DNA of 64,000 nt. Origin: Melastoma dodecandrum (taxonomy: Eukaryota; Streptophyta; Magnoliopsida; Myrtales; Melastomataceae). Position 1 is the stretch's first letter; the number at the start of each line of letters is the position of its first letter. Of the stretch, positions 9,701 to 19,622 are shown piece after piece. The stretch spans positions 4,109,001 through 4,173,000 of the forward strand of contig JARUPY010000292.1 in the NCBI GenBank assembly GCA_029817715.1. The letters are read 5' to 3'. The notes under the pieces are model-generated. The model was not told the origin of the DNA. It did no database searches and saw nothing but the letters and a program-made list of their open reading frames with translations. Both the position numbers and the translations under genes were made by a program.

Positions 9701-11230
9701 GTGACGGACTACATCCGCAAGATCCTCACCGCCCGCGTCTACGACGTGGCGATCGAGAGCCCGCTCGATCCGATGCCGCGCCTGACCCAGCGGCTCGGCC
9801 GGCCGGTGCTACTCAAGCGCGAGGATCTGCAGCCGGTCTTCTCGTTCAAGCTGCGCGGCGCCTACAACAAGATGTCGGGCTTGAACCCGGACCAGATCGC
9901 CCGCGGCGTCGTTTGCGCCTCGGCGGGCAACCACGCCCAGGGCGTGGCGCTCGCCGCCGCCAAGCTCGGGGCGCGGGCGGTGATCGTGATGCCGCGCACC
10001 ACCCCGTCGATCAAGGTCGATGCCTGCCGCGCCCGGGGCGCCGAGGTGGTGCTGCACGGTGACGCCTTCGACGAGGCGCTGGCGCAGGCGAAGATCCTCG
10101 AATCCGAGCAGGGCCTGACCTTCCTGCATCCGTTCGACGATCCGGACGTGATCGCCGGCCAGGGCACGATCGGCAAGGAGATCCTAGAGCAGCATACCGG
10201 CCCGATCGAGGCGATCTTCGTACCGGTCGGCGGGGGCGGCTTGGCGGCCGGCATCGCCACCTTCGTGAAGTACCTGCGGCCCGGCACCAAGGTGATCGGC
10301 GTCGAACCGGAAGACGCCGCCTGCATGGCCGCGGCGCTCGCCGCCGACGCCCGGGTCAGCCTACCCACGGTCGGCCTGTTCGCCGACGGGGTCGCGGTGC
10401 GGCAAGCCGGCGAGGAGACCTTCCGCCTGTGCCGCGAGCACCTCGACGAGGTCATCACCGTCGACACCGACGCCATGTGCGCGGCCGTCAAGGACATCTT
10501 CGACGATACCCGGGCGGTCTCCGAGCCCTCGGGCGCGCTGAGTCTCGCCGGCGCCAAGCTCTACGCCGAGCGCGATGGCGGAACCGGCACCCTGATCGCG
10601 ATCTCGTCGGGGGCCAATCTCAACTTCGACCGCCTGCGCCACATCGCGGAGCGGGCCGAGATCGGCGAGCAGCGCGAAGTCCTGATCGGTGTGACGATCC
10701 CGGAGCGGCCCGGCGCCTACCGGGCCTTCATCCAGGCGCTGGGTCCGCGGGCCGTCACCGAGTTCAACTACCGCCATGCCCCGGGGGCCGAGGCGCAGAT
10801 CTTCGTCGGCATCAACGTCACCGGCGGCAAGCGCGAGAAGCAGGCGCTGATCGGGTCGCTTCGCGAGGCGGGCTACCGCGTCCTCGACATGAGCGACAAC
10901 GAGATGGCCAAGGTCCATGTCCGCTACATGGTGGGCGGCCGGGCTGTCGGGGTTCCGCATGAGCGGCTGTTCCGCTTCCAGTTCCCGGAGCGGCCCGGGG
11001 CGCTGATGAAGTTCCTCGAGGCCCTGGGTCCCGACTTCGACATCACGCTGTTCCACTACCGCAACCACGGCGCCGATTACGGCCGGGTGCTCGCCGGCAT
11101 CGCGGTCCCACCGGCGGAGCGGGCGCGGTTCGATGTGGTGATCGAGGCTTTGGGCTACCCGGCCACCGACGAGACCGAGAACCCGGCCTATCGCCTGTTT
11201 CTCGACGGGGAGAATGCCGGGGCGGCGTGA
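9701..11230 (+). CDS. ilvA: Threonine ammonia-lyase, biosynthetic
   Basis: PLP enzyme making 2-oxobutanoate from threonine, the first step of isoleucine synthesis. The Schiff-base lysine is in SFKLRGAYNKM (about K50) and the phosphate-binding loop is GGGGLAAG. After about residue 325 come two ACT-like regulatory repeats of the threonine dehydratase C-terminal type, each containing a PERPGA-like motif (IPERPGAYRAF and FPERPGALMKF). These are the site of isoleucine inhibition in the long biosynthetic form. GTG 9701 (VTDYIRKIL) is the likely start; an in-frame GTG at 9677 would add eight residues. Confidence 0.94.
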   Translation: MTDYIRKILTARVYDVAIESPLDPMPRLTQRLGRPVLLKREDLQPVFSFKLRGAYNKMSGLNPDQIARGVVCASAGNHAQGVALAAAKLGARAVIVMPRTTPSIKVDACRARGAEVVLHGDAFDEALAQAKILESEQGLTFLHPFDDPDVIAGQGTIGKEILEQHTGPIEAIFVPVGGGGLAAGIATFVKYLRPGTKVIGVEPEDAACMAAALAADARVSLPTVGLFADGVAVRQAGEETFRLCREHLDEVITVDTDAMCAAVKDIFDDTRAVSEPSGALSLAGAKLYAERDGGTGTLIAISSGANLNFDRLRHIAERAEIGEQREVLIGVTIPERPGAYRAFIQALGPRAVTEFNYRHAPGAEAQIFVGINVTGGKREKQALIGSLREAGYRVLDMSDNEMAKVHVRYMVGGRAVGVPHERLFRFQFPERPGALMKFLEALGPDFDITLFHYRNHGADYGRVLAGIAVPPAERARFDVVIEALGYPATDETENPAYRLFLDGENAGAA

Positions 11231-11262
11231 GAGAAGCCGAGGGAGGGCGGCGTCGGCGTATC

Positions 11263-11298
11263 TCGCCCAAGGTCTATTCCTCGCCCAAGGTCTATTCC
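11263..11298. repeat. 18-bp perfect tandem duplication
   Basis: The 18-mer TCGCCCAAGGTCTATTCC occurs twice head to tail (11263-11280 and 11281-11298). The right copy includes the mgtC-like stop codon, so on the minus strand a second in-frame stop follows six codons later. The first six bases recur once more at 11299. Confidence 0.95.
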
Positions 11299-11951
11299 TC
11301 GCCCTCTTCCACCGCGGTGACGTCGGGCAGCGCCCGCAGCTTCGTCGCGATGGCCTCGAAGCTCGCCCGTGACAGGCGCACGAAGGTGACGGTGACGTCA
11401 TCGTAGTCGGGGTTCGCACTGGGGCGAACCGTGAAGGTCCGTACCCGGGAAGCCCGCGCGCCGCTGGCCGTCTGAAGCGTATCGATCGACAGCGTGCCGG
11501 TGCGCGCGGTCAGCCGCAGCGTCCGCACACGCATCCGATCGCGCCAGCGCTCCTCGAACGGCTTCACCCCGGCCAGGATGCCGACTATCAGTGCCGTGGT
11601 CGCGAGCGCCGGTACGTAGAGGCCGCTGCCGATCGCGAGCCCGATCGCCGCCACGCCCCAAAGGCTCGCCGCCGTGGTGAGGCCCTTCACGACCTCTCCG
11701 CGCAGCAGGATCGTGCCCGCGCCGAGGAAACCGATTCCCGACACCACCTGCGCGGCGATCCGGGACGGATCCAGGACCACATGGTCCGTGCCGAGCACGT
11801 CGCCGAATCCGAAGGCCGAGACCAGCATGATCAGGCACGAGCCGACGCAGACCAGCATGTGGGTGCGCAGGCCCGCCGCCCAGAGCAGGCGCTCGCGCTC
11901 CAGGCCGATCACGCTGCCGAACAGGGCCGCCAGCGCCAGCCGCGCCACCAT
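11292..11951 (-). CDS. MgtC/SapB family membrane protein
   Basis: 219 aa. The N-terminal half has about four membrane segments with the family signature LFGSVIGLERE near the start and SGIGFLGAGTILL in the middle; the C-terminal 90 residues form a soluble ACT-like domain. MgtC proteins modulate Mg transport and F-ATPase activity at low Mg; the short SapB-like members are of uncertain role. The start used may be a little late, because an in-frame upstream stretch (LIGNGE) fits the family N-terminus and a GGAGG lies 22 nt upstream of the ATG. The gene follows EcsC with 78 nt spacing. Confidence 0.85.
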   Translation of the reverse strand: MVARLALAALFGSVIGLERERLLWAAGLRTHMLVCVGSCLIMLVSAFGFGDVLGTDHVVLDPSRIAAQVVSGIGFLGAGTILLRGEVVKGLTTAASLWGVAAIGLAIGSGLYVPALATTALIVGILAGVKPFEERWRDRMRVRTLRLTARTGTLSIDTLQTASGARASRVRTFTVRPSANPDYDDVTVTFVRLSRASFEAIATKLRALPDVTAVEEGEE

Positions 11952-12029
11952 CTCGCCGTTACCGATCAGCGCAACCTCCCCGCCACCCGTCGCGGACGTC
12001 CGCGAGTCTCGCGGATTGCGGACCGGCCC

Positions 12030-12968
12030 TCAAGCCAGGCCGAGGGCGGCCTTCTCGATCTCGTAGGCGGCCCGCACCGCGGCGGCGCCGTAGGCGCGCT
12101 CCAGGCGCCGGACCGTGAAATGCGCGCGGGCCGTCGCCTGGAAGTGGTTCATGAAGGCGGTGTTGACCGCCGCGCCGCCGAACGCCCCGAGGATCGGTAC
12201 CGCCTGCGCGGCAACCTTCTGCGACACGACGAGGCCGAACCGCGCGGCAATTTGTGCCGTGAAGCGGATCAGCGCGGGCGCCGATTGATCGAGAAGCGTC
12301 TTGCTGCCGGCGTAGCGCGCGGCTTCCGCCATGGTCTTGGCCAGGGCCGCGCGGACGGCGAAATAGCCGCTCTCGGTCAGCGCCGAGCCGGCTTCGGTGG
12401 CCGCCTGTGCCCGGCCGCCCAGGGCGAAGACCTGCACGCAGGCGAGTGCGCCCTCGGGCGTCTCAAGATCCTCACCCTCCTCGCGGGCGATCTCGGCGAT
12501 CGAACGCAGCATCAGCGTCGTCGAGACCGGCAGTTCGACCGCCAGGGTCGAGAGGCCGAAGGCCCCGCCGAGGGCACCGGACAGCGCCGCGAACGCCTTG
12601 TGCTTGGCGTCGCCCGAGCCGAGGAGCCGAGCGATCCGGCTCTCCGCCTTGGCGGCGGCGCCACCGACTCCGTCGGCTTCAGCGGTGGCGAGCTCCGTGC
12701 GCGGTAACGTCGCCAGCGCGACGCGCATGGCGCCGCGCATCGCCGCCTCCGTGCTGCGTCCGACCGCTTCGGTGATGGGCGCGGGCAGCGAGCGGCCGAT
12801 GATGTCCAAGGGCGCCCCCGCGGCCGCGGAGAGGCGGGCGGCGAGGCTCGGGCGCTCAAGGGTTTGCACGGCCCGGCGCAGGGCGGCGAGGTCCGCGTCG
12901 CTCAGCGTCCTCTCGGGCGTTGCCCCAGGCAGCGTCTCGTCGGCGCGGGTGACGTCGCTGGTGCTCAT
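12030..12968 (-). CDS. EcsC family protein
   Basis: 312 aa. The central region with AKHKAFAALSGALGGAFGL, hydrophobic Ala/Gly-rich helices and a terminal segment with LGAFGGAAVNTAFM matches the EcsC family, named after the third gene of the Bacillus ecs locus. Biochemical function is not known; the amphipathic helices suggest membrane association. It starts 25 nt after the AmpG-like stop and so is probably co-transcribed with it. Confidence 0.8.
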   Translation of the reverse strand: MSTSDVTRADETLPGATPERTLSDADLAALRRAVQTLERPSLAARLSAAAGAPLDIIGRSLPAPITEAVGRSTEAAMRGAMRVALATLPRTELATAEADGVGGAAAKAESRIARLLGSGDAKHKAFAALSGALGGAFGLSTLAVELPVSTTLMLRSIAEIAREEGEDLETPEGALACVQVFALGGRAQAATEAGSALTESGYFAVRAALAKTMAEAARYAGSKTLLDQSAPALIRFTAQIAARFGLVVSQKVAAQAVPILGAFGGAAVNTAFMNHFQATARAHFTVRRLERAYGAAAVRAAYEIEKAALGLA

Positions 12969-12993
12969 CCTTGGATCCCTGGATCTGTTCCGG

Positions 12994-14385
12994 TCACGCG
13001 GCCCCGGGGGCGCGCGCCGTGGAAGGAAGCTCGGCCCCCGGGATGCGGTTCCCCGGCTCGGTTGCGCCCGCGGCCGGCGCCGGTGTCGCGTCGGCCGTCC
13101 TGCCGCTCCGCCGCCCGACGGCGAGGGCGAGGATCAGGACCGGAATGCCGACGAGCGATGTCAGCACGAAGAAGGCCGGGTAGCCGATCGCCGCGACCAC
13201 GAAGCCGGACGAGCCCGCCACGAGCTTGCCCGGGAGGGCGTAGAGCGAGGAGAACAGCGCGTACTGGGTGGCCGCGTAGGCCATGCTGGTCAGGCTCGAC
13301 ATGTAGGCGATCAGAACGATGCCCGCGAAGGAGCCGCAGAAATTCTCGATGGAGATGGCGACCGTCAGGCGCCAGAGTTCGGGGGCGCCGGCCGACAGCC
13401 ATGCGAAGGCGAGGTGCGAGGAAGCGGCGAGGAAGGCGCCCAGCAGCAGCGTCGGGAACAGCCCGAGCCGCGCCAGCGCCCAGCCCCCCGCGAAGCCCCC
13501 CGCGATGCCAACCCAGATGCCGTAGAGCTTGGTGACGGTGGCGATCTCCTTCAGGTCGAAGCCGAGGGTCCGGTAGAGCGGGCTCGCCATAACCCCGGAG
13601 AGAAAGTCGGGCAGGCGGAAGAGCGCCACGAGCAGCAGGATGCCCCAGAGGGCGCCGCCGAAGCGGCCGTGCAGCTCGGTCAGGGGCTCCAGCACGGCCC
13701 GGCGCATCGACCAGAGCCGCGAATGGCCGCTCGTCTCCGCCACGGCCGCCCGGGGAGCATCGAAGGCCGGCGCCAGCAGGGCGGCCACCATGCCGACCAG
13801 CATGAGCGCGGCCATGATCAGGTAGGCCAGCATCCAGCCGCCGGAGGCGGCGATGAACAGCGCGCCGGCGCCCGCCGTGATCAGGCCGAGCCGGTAGCCG
13901 AGGTTCGAGGTCGCCGCCAGGATGCCCTGGAAGTCGCTGCCGGCGGCGTCGATGCGCCAGCCGTCGATGACCACGTCCTGGCTCGCCGCGCAGAACGCCA
14001 CCAGGAACGCGCCGAGCCCCAGGAGCGCGAGGTTGGTCTTCGGGTCGGAGACCGCCATCAGGACGAGGCATAGGGCGACGGCGGCCTGCGTCGTCACCAT
14101 CCAGGCCCGGCGGCGACCGAGCCGCGCGCCCAGGATCGGCACGGTCAGCCGGTCGATGGCGGGCGCCCAGAGGAACTTCAGCGAGTAGGGCAGCGCCACG
14201 TAGCTGAACAGCCCGATGGCCCGCACGTCGATATCCGAGAAGGCGAGCCGGAGCGTGAAGGTCCCCAGCACCAGCAGCAGCGGCAAGCCCGACGAGAAAC
14301 CGAGCGCAAGCATCAGGACGATGCGCCGGTCCTCCACGATGTCGCGGAGCCGGAAGCGGCGCAAAGCCTGTGGCTGGTTGCCCAT
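12994..14385 (-). CDS. ampG: AmpG-type MFS muropeptide permease
   Basis: 463 aa with about twelve membrane segments. The N-terminal motif GFSSGLPLLLVLGTFTLRL and SQDVVIDGWRI in the loop after segment 4 are hallmarks of AmpG, which imports anhydromuropeptides for cell wall recycling. ATG 14385 was chosen because AGGAG precedes it at 8 nt; the open frame extends upstream to 14517 but those codons are not family-like. The last 40 residues are an Ala/Pro-rich tail. Confidence 0.88.
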   Translation of the reverse strand: MGNQPQALRRFRLRDIVEDRRIVLMLALGFSSGLPLLLVLGTFTLRLAFSDIDVRAIGLFSYVALPYSLKFLWAPAIDRLTVPILGARLGRRRAWMVTTQAAVALCLVLMAVSDPKTNLALLGLGAFLVAFCAASQDVVIDGWRIDAAGSDFQGILAATSNLGYRLGLITAGAGALFIAASGGWMLAYLIMAALMLVGMVAALLAPAFDAPRAAVAETSGHSRLWSMRRAVLEPLTELHGRFGGALWGILLLVALFRLPDFLSGVMASPLYRTLGFDLKEIATVTKLYGIWVGIAGGFAGGWALARLGLFPTLLLGAFLAASSHLAFAWLSAGAPELWRLTVAISIENFCGSFAGIVLIAYMSSLTSMAYAATQYALFSSLYALPGKLVAGSSGFVVAAIGYPAFFVLTSLVGIPVLILALAVGRRSGRTADATPAPAAGATEPGNRIPGAELPSTARAPGAA

Positions 14386-14589
14386 GGCATGGAACTCCTG
14401 AGCCTTCCTGGCCTTGATCCCGCGAAATCGTGGCAGCCTTACGCCGCAGGACTTTTCGCTGGATTGTGATGTCTTTTGCCTCAATCTTGATCGAAGCTTG
14501 CTTAACGCGGTGCCCATGTCCTGCGGCGCGCGGCGTGGGGGAGGCGCTGCCGGTGGACGGGTGTCGTCGCCTGTGTATGGATTGATGCG

Positions 14590-15666
14590 TTGAGTGTCCT
14601 AGCCAAGCCCAGTCCGCCGCCCACGGCGCTGGTCGACGCCTTCGCGCGCAGCCCGTCGCCGATGGTGATCACCGATGCGCGCGCCCCCGACAATCCGGTC
14701 GCCTGGGCGAACGCGGCGTTCCTGCACGCCACCGGTTACACGGCCGATGAGGTCGTCGGGCGCAATTGCCGCATGCTGCAGGGCCCGGCGACCGACCGGG
14801 CGACCGTAGAGCGGATCCGCACGGCCGTCCGGGCCGCGAAACCGATCGCGGTGGAACTCCTGAATTACCGGAAGGACGGCACGACCTTTTGGAACGCGAT
14901 GACGATCACGCCGGTGCGCGATGCGCAAGGTGTGGCGTTCTACTACGCCGCGCAAGCCGACATGACCCATGTCCACCAGTTCGAAGTCACGATGCGCGGC
15001 ACCAACGACGAGCTTGAGCGCCTCGTCGCTGCCCGGACGCATGCCCTGAGCACGGCGCTGGAGCAGAAGACCGCCCTGCTGCACGAGGTCGACCACCGGG
15101 TGAAGAACAACCTGCAGGTGATCTCCTCGCTGATGCTGCTGAAGGCCCGTCGGACGCCGGAGGGCGAGGCGCGCGACGCGCTCCAGGGCATGGCGGAGCG
15201 CATCGGGGCGCTCTCGACCGCGCACCGGATGCTCTACTCCGAGGGCGACTGCGCGCATTTCAACCTCGGCGACTTCGCGGCCGAATTCCTGGCCGACATG
15301 AACGCCGGCTTGGACCCGGAGCGGCACCGGATCGAGGCCGATGTCGAGCCGATCGCGGTTGCGGCCGCGATGGCGGCGCCGCTGGCCCTTCTGATCCACG
15401 AACTCACCGCCAATGCCCTTCAGCACGCCTTCCCCGGTGAGCGCGAGGGCCGCGTCTCCATCGCGGCCCGGCGCACGGAAGCCGGGATGCATCTGACGAT
15501 CCAGGACGATGGCGTGGGCCTCGCGGCGGCGCCGGCCAACCCGGCGGGGTTCGGACGCAACCTCGTCGAGATGGTGGTGCGGCAGATGCGCGGGACCATC
15601 GCCTGGACGGAGGCCGGACCCGGCACGACCGTGGAGATCGATATTCCGCTCCGCGCCTCGTCTTGA
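14590..15666 (+). CDS. LOV-domain blue-light histidine kinase
   Basis: 358 aa, no membrane segment. Residues about 20-128 form a PAS/LOV domain with GRNCRMLQG; C60 is placed to form the flavin adduct, and LNYRKDGTTFWN is the usual flavin-binding strand. A helical linker leads to a HisKA_2 dimerisation region with EVDHRVKNNLQ (phospho-acceptor about H169) and an HATPase domain with N-box HELTANALQHAF and G-box DDGVG. This is the LOV-HK architecture known from Brucella, Caulobacter and Methylobacterium. The frame starts at TTG 14590. A single-domain response regulator follows and is the likely partner. Confidence 0.9.
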   Translation: MSVLAKPSPPPTALVDAFARSPSPMVITDARAPDNPVAWANAAFLHATGYTADEVVGRNCRMLQGPATDRATVERIRTAVRAAKPIAVELLNYRKDGTTFWNAMTITPVRDAQGVAFYYAAQADMTHVHQFEVTMRGTNDELERLVAARTHALSTALEQKTALLHEVDHRVKNNLQVISSLMLLKARRTPEGEARDALQGMAERIGALSTAHRMLYSEGDCAHFNLGDFAAEFLADMNAGLDPERHRIEADVEPIAVAAAMAAPLALLIHELTANALQHAFPGEREGRVSIAARRTEAGMHLTIQDDGVGLAAAPANPAGFGRNLVEMVVRQMRGTIAWTEAGPGTTVEIDIPLRASS

Positions 15667-15723
15667 GGATCCGGTCGTGACGCCGCAAGCTCGCCGGTGC
15701 CCGTGTCGATGTGTGGAGTGGAT

Positions 15724-16161
15724 ATGGAGTCCGGCAACGCCACTGCGGGCGCAGCGCTCCGGATCCTCGTGGTCGAGGACGAGGCGCTGATCGCCCTGGA
15801 GCTCGAATGCCTGCTGGACGATCTCGGCCACGTCACGATCGGCGTCGCCGGGACGTCGGCCGAGGCCATCGCGATGGGCCGCTCCACCGCGCCGGATGTC
15901 GCCCTCGTCGACATCCACTTGGTCGACGGTCCGACCGGCATCGACGTCGCGCGGGCGCTCTCGGCGGACCGGCGCACCACGGTGGTTTTCATGACGGCGA
16001 ACGCCAAGCGCATCCCGCAGGATTTCGCCGGTGCCATCGGGGTGATCGCCAAGCCTTATTCCGAGCGGGTGGTGGCCAGCACCCTCGAATACGTCGCCGA
16101 CCGCCGCGCCGGCCGGCGCGCGCCGAGCTGCCCGGACGGCTTCTCGCTGGCTCCGGGATGA
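15724..16161 (+). CDS. Single-domain response regulator
   Basis: 145 aa receiver domain with little else. Acid pocket VVEDE near the N-terminus, phospho-acceptor Asp in LVDIHLVDG (about D63), switch Thr in FMTAN and conserved Lys in AKPYS are all present. There is no output domain, only a 20-residue tail. ATG 15724 was chosen since GGAG lies six bases before; in-frame GTG 15697 and ATG 15709 are possible. It follows the LOV kinase by 57 nt in the same direction, suggesting it accepts phosphate from it, directly or as a sink or relay. Confidence 0.87.
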   Translation: MESGNATAGAALRILVVEDEALIALELECLLDDLGHVTIGVAGTSAEAIAMGRSTAPDVALVDIHLVDGPTGIDVARALSADRRTTVVFMTANAKRIPQDFAGAIGVIAKPYSERVVASTLEYVADRRAGRRAPSCPDGFSLAPG

Positions 16162-16744
16162 GGCTTTCGACGCTCGCCGGCTGAGCAATCCTCGCCGACC
16201 CCTTTGCAGATCCGGACGATGGGGATCCCGTTCCGGGCCGACGCTTGGACGGCCGATGCCGCCACCCCCCTCCCCTCACCCGCGACGGCGTGCGGACCCA
16301 TCCCTCCGCCTTGGCCAGCCGGTTTCGGGATCGGGCGCGGTTTCACTCTCTCGTCCGGGCCGGCGGATCCACGCATCGGGTTTGGGACCATCGCCGCGCG
16401 GCCAAGTTTGGCGGTCCTGACATGCCACGCGCCCTCCCTTCGCCCCTCTGCGGGGGAGGGGGCCCCTGCGAAGCAGGGGTCGGGAGAGGGGAGCGGCGTG
16501 TCCGGAAGAGGCGCTCCTTCATGCCGGACGCCGCCCCTTTCTGCACCGTCGCGCTGTTCCTCTTGCGGGACTACGTCCCGGCCCGACCCCCTCAGAGGGG
16601 GAGGAAGACGCGCGGCACCGTTCAGGCCGTCTGCGACAGAGATGTGTGAACAGCGTCGCCCGCTGAGAGACCGGCGCGCGGCCATCCGTCGGGCCCTTCG
16701 ATCCCCATTCGGTCTTGCCCCAGGCCGCCCCGGTGCAAGCCCGC
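16162..16744. other. 583-nt intergenic region without a gene
   Basis: Lies between the response regulator and the convergent mutS end. No convincing coding frame is seen. Its central part is a palindromic element listed separately (16426-16614); the rest shows no feature that I can name. Confidence 0.6.
16426..16614. repeat. Palindromic intergenic element, GGGGAGG type (copy 1)
   Basis: The left end (16428-16465, CTCCCTTCGCCCCTCTGCGG and on) and right end (about 16578-16614, ending in AGGGGGAGGAAGACGCG) are imperfect inverted repeats of each other. Inside are smaller hairpins: CCCCTGC GAA GCAGGGG at 16463-16479 and CGGGAC TAC GTCCCG around 16566-16580. The arms resemble those of the two elements in the atp operon, so this is one dispersed family. 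It may fold as RNA. Confidence 0.6.
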
Positions 16745-19459
16745 TCAGGCCGTGCCCGCCCGCTCGCGCTTCAGCCGATAGAGCGCGTCCAGCGCCTCCC
16801 GGGGCGTCAGCGCATCCGGGGCGATGGTGTCGAGCATCGCGCCCAGGGGATCGGCCGGCGGCGGTTCCGGCGGCGGCGGCGGCGCGAGGGCGGCGAAGAG
16901 CGGCAGGTCGTCGATCCGGGCGCGGGCCGGCCGGCCGCGCTCCGCCTTCTCCAGGCTCTTGAGGATCGCCCCGGCCCGGGCGACCACGCTCCCGGGCAGC
17001 CCTGCGAGCCGCGCCACCTGTAGGCCGTAGCTGCGCTCGGCCACGCCGGGCACCACCTCGTGCAGGAACACCACGCCGTCCCGGTGCTCGGCCACCTTGA
17101 GGGTCGCGTTCTCCAGCCGGGCGAGCCGGTCGCCCAGCGCGGTCAGCTCGTGGAAATGGGTGGCGAACAGGGCCCGGCAGGCATTCACCTCGTGGAGATG
17201 CTCCAGGCAGGCCCAGGCGATGGACAGGCCGTCGAAGGTCGCGGTGCCGCGGCCGATCTCGTCGAGGATCACGAGCGAGCGGCGGGTCGCCTGGTTCAGG
17301 ATCGCGGCGGTCTCGACCATCTCGACCATGAAGGTCGATTGCCCCCGGGCGAGGTCGTCGGCGGCGCCGACGCGGGAGAAGAGCCGGTCGACCCGTCCGA
17401 TCCGCGCCTCCGCGGCCGGCACGAAGGCGCCCATCTGGGCGAGCACCGCGATCAGCGCGTTCTGGCGCAGGAAGGTCGATTTGCCGCCCATGTTGGGGCC
17501 GGTGATCAGCCGGATCCGGCCGCGGGTGTCGCCGGACAGGTCGCAATCGTTGGCGATGAACGGCTCACCCGCCCGGCGCAGGGCCGCCTCAACCACCGGG
17601 TGACGCCCGCCCACCACGACGAAGCTCAGCGAATCGTCCACCACCGGCCGCCGCCAGTCGAGCTCGACCGCAAGCTCGGCGTGGCTCGCCGCCACGTCGA
17701 GGCCGGCGAGCGCCTCCGCCACCTCGGCGATGGAATCGGCCTGGGCGAGGATCCGGGCGGCGAGGTCGTCGAACACGGCTGCCTCCAGGGCGAGCGCCCG
17801 GTCGGAGGCCCCGGAGATCTTCGATTCGAGTGCCCCCAGCTCGACGCTCGTGAAGCGCATCGCGTCCACCATGGTCTGGCGGTGGACAAACTCGCTCTGC
17901 AGGCCTTTGAGGCAGGCCTCACCGATGGATTGGGGGACCTCGATGAAATAGCCGAGCAGGTTGTTGTGCTTGATGCGCAGGGTCCGGCAGCCGGTCTGCT
18001 CGGCGTAGCGGGCCTGGAGGGCGGCGATGACCTTGCGGGAATCCTGGCCCAGCGTCCGGGCCTCGTCGATCTCCGGGTGGTAGCCCGCGCGCACGAAGCC
18101 GCCGTCGCGCCGGCTCAGCGGCAGCTCGTCGGCGAGCGCCGCCGCCAACGTTGCGATCAGGTCCGGATCGGCTCCGGACAGGTGTTCAGCCAAGCGGGCG
18201 AGATCCTGCGGAAGGTTGGGGACGGCGGCGAGGCGCGCCCCGAGATCCGCCGCGACCGCCAGTCCCTCCCGAATCGCGGCGAGGTCCCGCGGCCCGGCCC
18301 GGCCGAGGCCCGTGCGCGACAGGGCGCGGGCGAGATCCGGCGCCCGGGCGAGCGCGTCGCGCAGGCCGGTGCGCAGCGGGCCGTTCTCCACAAGATGCGC
18401 CACGGCCGCGTGCCGCCGGGCGATGGCGTCGAGGTTGGTCAGCGGACCCGCCAGATGCTCGGCCAGCAACCGCGCGCCGTTCGCCGTCACGGTCCGGTCG
18501 ATCGTGGCGAGGAGGCTCCCAGCCCGTTCCCCCGACAGCGTGCGGGTGAGTTCGAGATTGGCCCGCGTCGCCGCGTCGATGGCGAGCGTCGCGCCCGCAT
18601 CCTCCCGGGTCGGGACCGCGAGGGTCGGCCGGGCCGCGAGCTGGGTGCGGGCGATGTAGAGGAGCGCCGCCCCAGCCGCCGCGATCTCCGCCCGGGTGAA
18701 CTGGCCGAACCCCTCCAGGGTCGAGACGCCGTACTGCTCGCGGATGCGCCGCTCGGCGGCTTCGGGCTCCAGCTCCGCCTGCGCCAGGGGGACGATCGCG
18801 GCCCGGCTCTCCTGCCAGATCCGCGCCAGGGCCGGATCGGCGTGGATCGCCTCGGACAGGACGATCTCCCGCGGATCGTGCCGGGCAATGGCGCCCGCGA
18901 GGTCGCCGCCCGCGACTTCGCTGAGCGAGAAACGGCCGGTCGAGATGTCGACTGCCGCCAGCCCGTAGGCGACGGCCCCCTCCCCCGTCTTACGGCGGCC
19001 GATCGCCAGAAGGAGGTTGGCCTGGGCCGGGTCCAGGAGCCGGTCCTCGGTGATCGTGCCCGGTGTGACCAGGCGCACGACCTCCCGGCGCACCACCGAT
19101 TTCGGGCCGCGCTTCTTCGCCTCGGCGGGGTCCTCGGTCTGCTCGCATACCGCGACCCGGTGGTCGAGGGCGATCAGGCGGTTGAGATAATCGTCGGAGC
19201 GCTCGACCGGCACGCCGCACATCGGGATCTCGGTGCCCGCGTGCCTGCCGCGCTTGGTCAGCACGATGCCGAGCGCCCGGGAGGCGATCTCCGCATCCTC
19301 GAAGAACAGCTCGTAGAAGTCGCCCATCCGGTAGAACAGCAGGCAGTCCGGATTGGCGGCCTTGATCTCGATGTACTGCGCCATCATCGGCGTGGCCCCG
19401 GCCGGGTCCAGGCCGGGGGCGGGCGGCATGTCGGCGGGGCGGACGGCGGTTCGGGCCAT
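16745..19459 (-). CDS. mutS: DNA mismatch repair ATPase MutS
   Basis: 904 aa. The N-terminal mismatch-recognition domain contains the DNA-wedging Phe context [11 protein letters not shown], followed by connector, lever and clamp domains. The ABC-type ATPase has Walker [10 protein letters not shown] near residue 650 and Walker B with ILDEIGRGT near 730. A final Pro-rich segment precedes the helix-turn-helix dimerisation end. MutS binds mismatches and recruits MutL; mutL is not in the window. Confidence 0.97.
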   Translation of the reverse strand: MARTAVRPADMPPAPGLDPAGATPMMAQYIEIKAANPDCLLFYRMGDFYELFFEDAEIASRALGIVLTKRGRHAGTEIPMCGVPVERSDDYLNRLIALDHRVAVCEQTEDPAEAKKRGPKSVVRREVVRLVTPGTITEDRLLDPAQANLLLAIGRRKTGEGAVAYGLAAVDISTGRFSLSEVAGGDLAGAIARHDPREIVLSEAIHADPALARIWQESRAAIVPLAQAELEPEAAERRIREQYGVSTLEGFGQFTRAEIAAAGAALLYIARTQLAARPTLAVPTREDAGATLAIDAATRANLELTRTLSGERAGSLLATIDRTVTANGARLLAEHLAGPLTNLDAIARRHAAVAHLVENGPLRTGLRDALARAPDLARALSRTGLGRAGPRDLAAIREGLAVAADLGARLAAVPNLPQDLARLAEHLSGADPDLIATLAAALADELPLSRRDGGFVRAGYHPEIDEARTLGQDSRKVIAALQARYAEQTGCRTLRIKHNNLLGYFIEVPQSIGEACLKGLQSEFVHRQTMVDAMRFTSVELGALESKISGASDRALALEAAVFDDLAARILAQADSIAEVAEALAGLDVAASHAELAVELDWRRPVVDDSLSFVVVGGRHPVVEAALRRAGEPFIANDCDLSGDTRGRIRLITGPNMGGKSTFLRQNALIAVLAQMGAFVPAAEARIGRVDRLFSRVGAADDLARGQSTFMVEMVETAAILNQATRRSLVILDEIGRGTATFDGLSIAWACLEHLHEVNACRALFATHFHELTALGDRLARLENATLKVAEHRDGVVFLHEVVPGVAERSYGLQVARLAGLPGSVVARAGAILKSLEKAERGRPARARIDDLPLFAALAPPPPPEPPPADPLGAMLDTIAPDALTPREALDALYRLKRERAGTA

Positions 19460-19622
19460 GGCGCCTCTTAGCAGAGCGCGGCCGCCGAATCAGGGCGTGG
19501 GTCCGATGCGGCTGGGGAGAAGCCAGGACGGCGTGGATGATCCGGTCCGGCTGCGCGTCCCAGCCCTCGGGCGCGGGGGTCGGGGTGGCGCCGCCCGTCC
19601 GCCGGTGGCTTCTCGGAGCCGG

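Noticed and set aside
17060..19471. 803-codon open frame antisense to mutS
   Set aside because: mutS is intact with all motifs; the frame has no recognisable domain.
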